From: Candidatus Zixiibacteriota bacterium
Lineage (GTDB): Bacteria; Zixibacteria; MSB-5A5; GN15; FEB-12
DNA length: 7,720 bases
Assembly (NCBI GenBank): GCA_003641345.1
Contig: QNAD01000092.1
Span: 1 to 7,720, forward strand
Reading direction: 5' to 3'
Part shown: piece after piece, positions 6,692 through 7,720 of the stretch
How the letters are laid out: each line of letters opens with the position of its first letter
Position numbering within the stretch: the stretch's first letter is position 1
Program-made: the position numbers and the translations under genes
The notes under the pieces: model-generated
What the model was told of the DNA's origin: nothing
Seen by the model: only the letters and a program-made list of their open reading frames with translations
Databases searched by the model: none

Positions 6692-7318
6692 TTAACTTTT
6701 GCCTTTATTTCTCTTCTCAGCTTTATGATTTTTTTTAGTTATTTTCTTTTTTATTTGTTTTCTGTGGTGTTTTTTGGCTTTTACTTCTTTATGAATAGCG
6801 GCAAACTTCTTCCCATTATGTCTCATTTTTATAACCTCGTCAGGTGAATATCCATAATGAACAGATAAAAATCTTAGGTTAGAAAAATTGATAATGTCAG
6901 CATCAGATAATTCAATTTTATTCCATTGATTTCTTTTTCTATTTTTGAAATGACCATATGCTTTGCCATAAGGAGGTCCGGGATTGTGATTCATCTCAAA
7001 ATAAAATATTTCAGCAGTAAGGTTAAAATTGCGGCAAATTTCCATCCAACTCATACCTTTTAATCTTAATTTGATTATAGCCGATGGATTCACCTGTGCT
7101 TTTTCAGCTATTTGAAAAACAACCGGTAATTGCTCGTCTGGTATTTTTCTCTCTCTAACAATTACAACTTCTTTTTCAGGGACATTATAAAACTCACCGA
7201 TAGCCAGGTGGAAACTGTTGATACCATCTGAATCAGCTTCGACTCCAATACTTATATTGGCTAAAATAGCAGGGTTTAGAAAAACTAATGCAATAAAACT
7301 AAAAAGTAATTTTTTCAT
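6692..7318 (-). CDS. Small exported protein with an internal duplication and basic tail, unknown function
   Basis: The protein has 208 residues. Residues 1-20 are a clear signal peptide (MKK, hydrophobic LLFSFIALVFL, then AILA with likely cleavage before Asn21). The mature part holds two copies of one motif. Pro78, Ile82, Lys83, Leu84, Arg85, Gly88, Trp91 and Ile94 line up without gaps, at an offset of 81, with Pro159, Ile163, Lys164, Met165, Arg166, Gly169, Phe172 and Ile175. Each copy looks like a pair of short helices. Between them is a Gly/Pro/Tyr-rich link, GPPYGKAYGHF at 114-124. From Lys180 to the end, 18 of 29 residues are Lys, Arg or His. I recall similar hypothetical proteins with a GPPYGKAYG-type link in other bacteria but know no function. 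A well-placed AGGAG supports the ATG. It is convergent with the peptidoglycan operon and lies downstream of tRNA-Arg on the same strand. Periplasmic binding of nucleic acid, polyanion or envelope polymer through the tail is only a guess. Confidence 0.85.
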   Translation of the reverse strand: MKKLLFSFIALVFLNPAILANISIGVEADSDGINSFHLAIGEFYNVPEKEVVIVRERKIPDEQLPVVFQIAEKAQVNPSAIIKLRLKGMSWMEICRNFNLTAEIFYFEMNHNPGPPYGKAYGHFKNRKRNQWNKIELSDADIINFSNLRFLSVHYGYSPDEVIKMRHNGKKFAAIHKEVKAKKHHRKQIKKKITKKNHKAEKRNKGKS

Positions 7319-7327
7319 AAAATGTTT

Positions 7328-7332
7328 CTCCT
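7328..7332 (-). promoter_or_regulatory. Ribosome binding site of the orphan secreted-protein gene
   Basis: On the minus strand AGGAG lies 9 bases before the ATG that starts at 7318. It confirms both the strand and the start of this unrecognised gene. Confidence 0.75.
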
Positions 7333-7382
7333 AACATATATTATTTCTATCTATTAGGAAATCGGGAGATTTAAGTAATAAC

Positions 7383-7388
7383 ATTATA
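7383..7388 (-). promoter_or_regulatory. Candidate -10 box for the orphan secreted-protein gene
   Basis: A perfect TATAAT on the minus strand would give a leader of roughly 60 bases before the ATG. No convincing -35 hexamer is correctly spaced; upstream, TTGATG with TATATC 17 bases later is an alternative pair. The AT-rich context makes chance matches likely. Confidence 0.3.
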
Positions 7389-7444
7389 GAGTTGGATATA
7401 ATTGTAGAATTTTTGGACATCAAATATCTTGAAGTATTTAAAAA

Positions 7445-7516
7445 TACCCCCGTCAGGAATCGAACCTGAATTACCGGCTCCGGAGGCCGGTGCGCTATCC
7501 TTTACACTACGGGGGC
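7445..7516 (-). tRNA. tRNA-Arg (anticodon CCG)
   Basis: The minus strand folds as a complete 72-base cloverleaf. The acceptor arm is GCCCCCG against CGGGGGU, with a G-U first pair and A as discriminator. The D stem is GTGT/GCGC with an 8-base loop containing GG. The anticodon stem is CCGGC/GCCGG around loop CTCCGGA, giving anticodon CCG (plus-strand 7481-7483), which reads CGG. The T arm is TCAGG/CCTGA around TTCGAAT. The 3' CCA is not encoded; the bases after A73 are a run of T, so CCA must be added by nucleotidyltransferase. It lies upstream of the secreted-protein gene on the same strand and divergent from the probable proS. Confidence 0.95.
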
Positions 7517-7605
7517 AAAAGTTAACAATGCTATTCAAATAAGGAAATTTTGACCTAAAATCAACTGAAAATAAAATTATACTTCAGAATAATTATTTAT
7601 TGTAG

Positions 7606-7637
7606 TCAGATTCCCCTTTTTATTTGATTTAATCTGA
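7606..7637. repeat. Inverted repeat in the tRNA-Arg / proS intergenic region
   Basis: TCAGATT (7606-7612) and AATCTGA (7631-7637) are perfect 7-bp complementary arms around an 18-base loop that begins CCCCTTTT. They lie about 60 bases before the probable proS start, so they could fold in its leader RNA or be an operator. The rest of the 7517-7698 gap is AT-rich; I see no ORF and no recognisable T-box in it. Confidence 0.3.
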
Positions 7638-7687
7638 GAATTTACTATTTTCTTTAATCTTAAGAAGGTAATTAACATTTGAAATTT

Positions 7688-7692
7688 AAGGA
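7688..7692 (+). promoter_or_regulatory. Ribosome binding site of the gene at the right edge
   Basis: AAGGA lies 6 bases before the ATG at 7699. It supports the view that the last 22 bases of the window begin a real gene. Confidence 0.55.
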
Positions 7693-7698
7693 TAGCTA

Positions 7699-7720
7699 AT
7701 GCGCTGGACACAAACTTATA
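7699..7720 (+). CDS. proS: Probable prolyl-tRNA synthetase, first seven codons only (3'-truncated by the window edge)
   Basis: Only MRWTQTY can be read before the window ends. Bacterial-type prolyl-tRNA synthetases commonly begin with MRxSQ or MRWxQT followed by an aliphatic residue and a PTLKE-type motif, and the visible residues fit that start. A good RBS precedes the ATG. The tract is too short for a firm call; if correct, the enzyme charges tRNA-Pro in the cytoplasm. It diverges from the tRNA-Arg gene. Confidence 0.45.

Noticed and set aside
7434..7447. Near-palindrome GTATTT/AAATAC just downstream of the tRNA gene
   Set aside because: The 2-base loop is too tight for a terminator, it overlaps the tRNA 3' end, and AT-rich sequence makes such palindromes common.
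7549..7583. TTGACC followed by TATACT as a plus-strand promoter for the right-edge gene
   Set aside because: The spacer is about 22 bases, too long for a normal sigma-70-type promoter.

Overview
The window comes from an AT-rich Gram-negative-type bacterial chromosome with tightly packed genes. Shine-Dalgarno-like sites precede most of the genes. The proteins look like those of uncultured FCB-group or deltaproteobacterial lineages: a long single-chain transketolase with an insert before its C-terminal domain, and an SH3-plus-Amidase_3 amidase. This taxonomic guess is weak, because no marker gene is complete here. I see no transposase, integrase, CRISPR array, phage gene or recognisable defence system.

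Region 1 (1-2521, + strand) is core metabolism. The C-terminal part of a transketolase is followed 11 bases later by a class I/II PLP-dependent aminotransferase. A strong intrinsic terminator with a cUUCGg tetraloop closes the unit.

Region 2 (about 2541-6548, + strand) is a four-gene, probably translationally coupled operon; every junction overlaps (11, 29 and 8 bases with the starts chosen here). It encodes a two-SH3b NlpC/P60 cysteine peptidase without a signal peptide (YkfC-like), an enolase-superfamily dipeptide epimerase (YkfB/YcjG-like), an exported Amidase_3 N-acetylmuramoyl-L-alanine amidase, and an 83-residue three-helix membrane protein of unknown function. The first three fit one route. 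The amidase releases stem peptides from peptidoglycan in the envelope. The peptidase cuts imported peptides to a dipeptide. The epimerase converts the D-residue so that ordinary peptidases can finish the job. No transporter or LD-carboxypeptidase is present in the window.

Region 3 (6549-6691) lies between convergent genes. It holds two adjacent small inverted repeats with similar sequence, then a bidirectional terminator.

Region 4 (6692-7720) has a minus-strand gene for a small exported protein with an internal duplication and a very basic tail, of unknown function. Upstream of it on the same strand is tRNA-Arg(CCG). Diverging rightwards, the first seven codons of a probable prolyl-tRNA synthetase run off the window edge.

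The most interesting items are the murein-peptide operon, including an epimerase that may not have the usual Glu-binding arginine, the orphan duplicated secreted protein, and the hairpin pair at 6567-6615.
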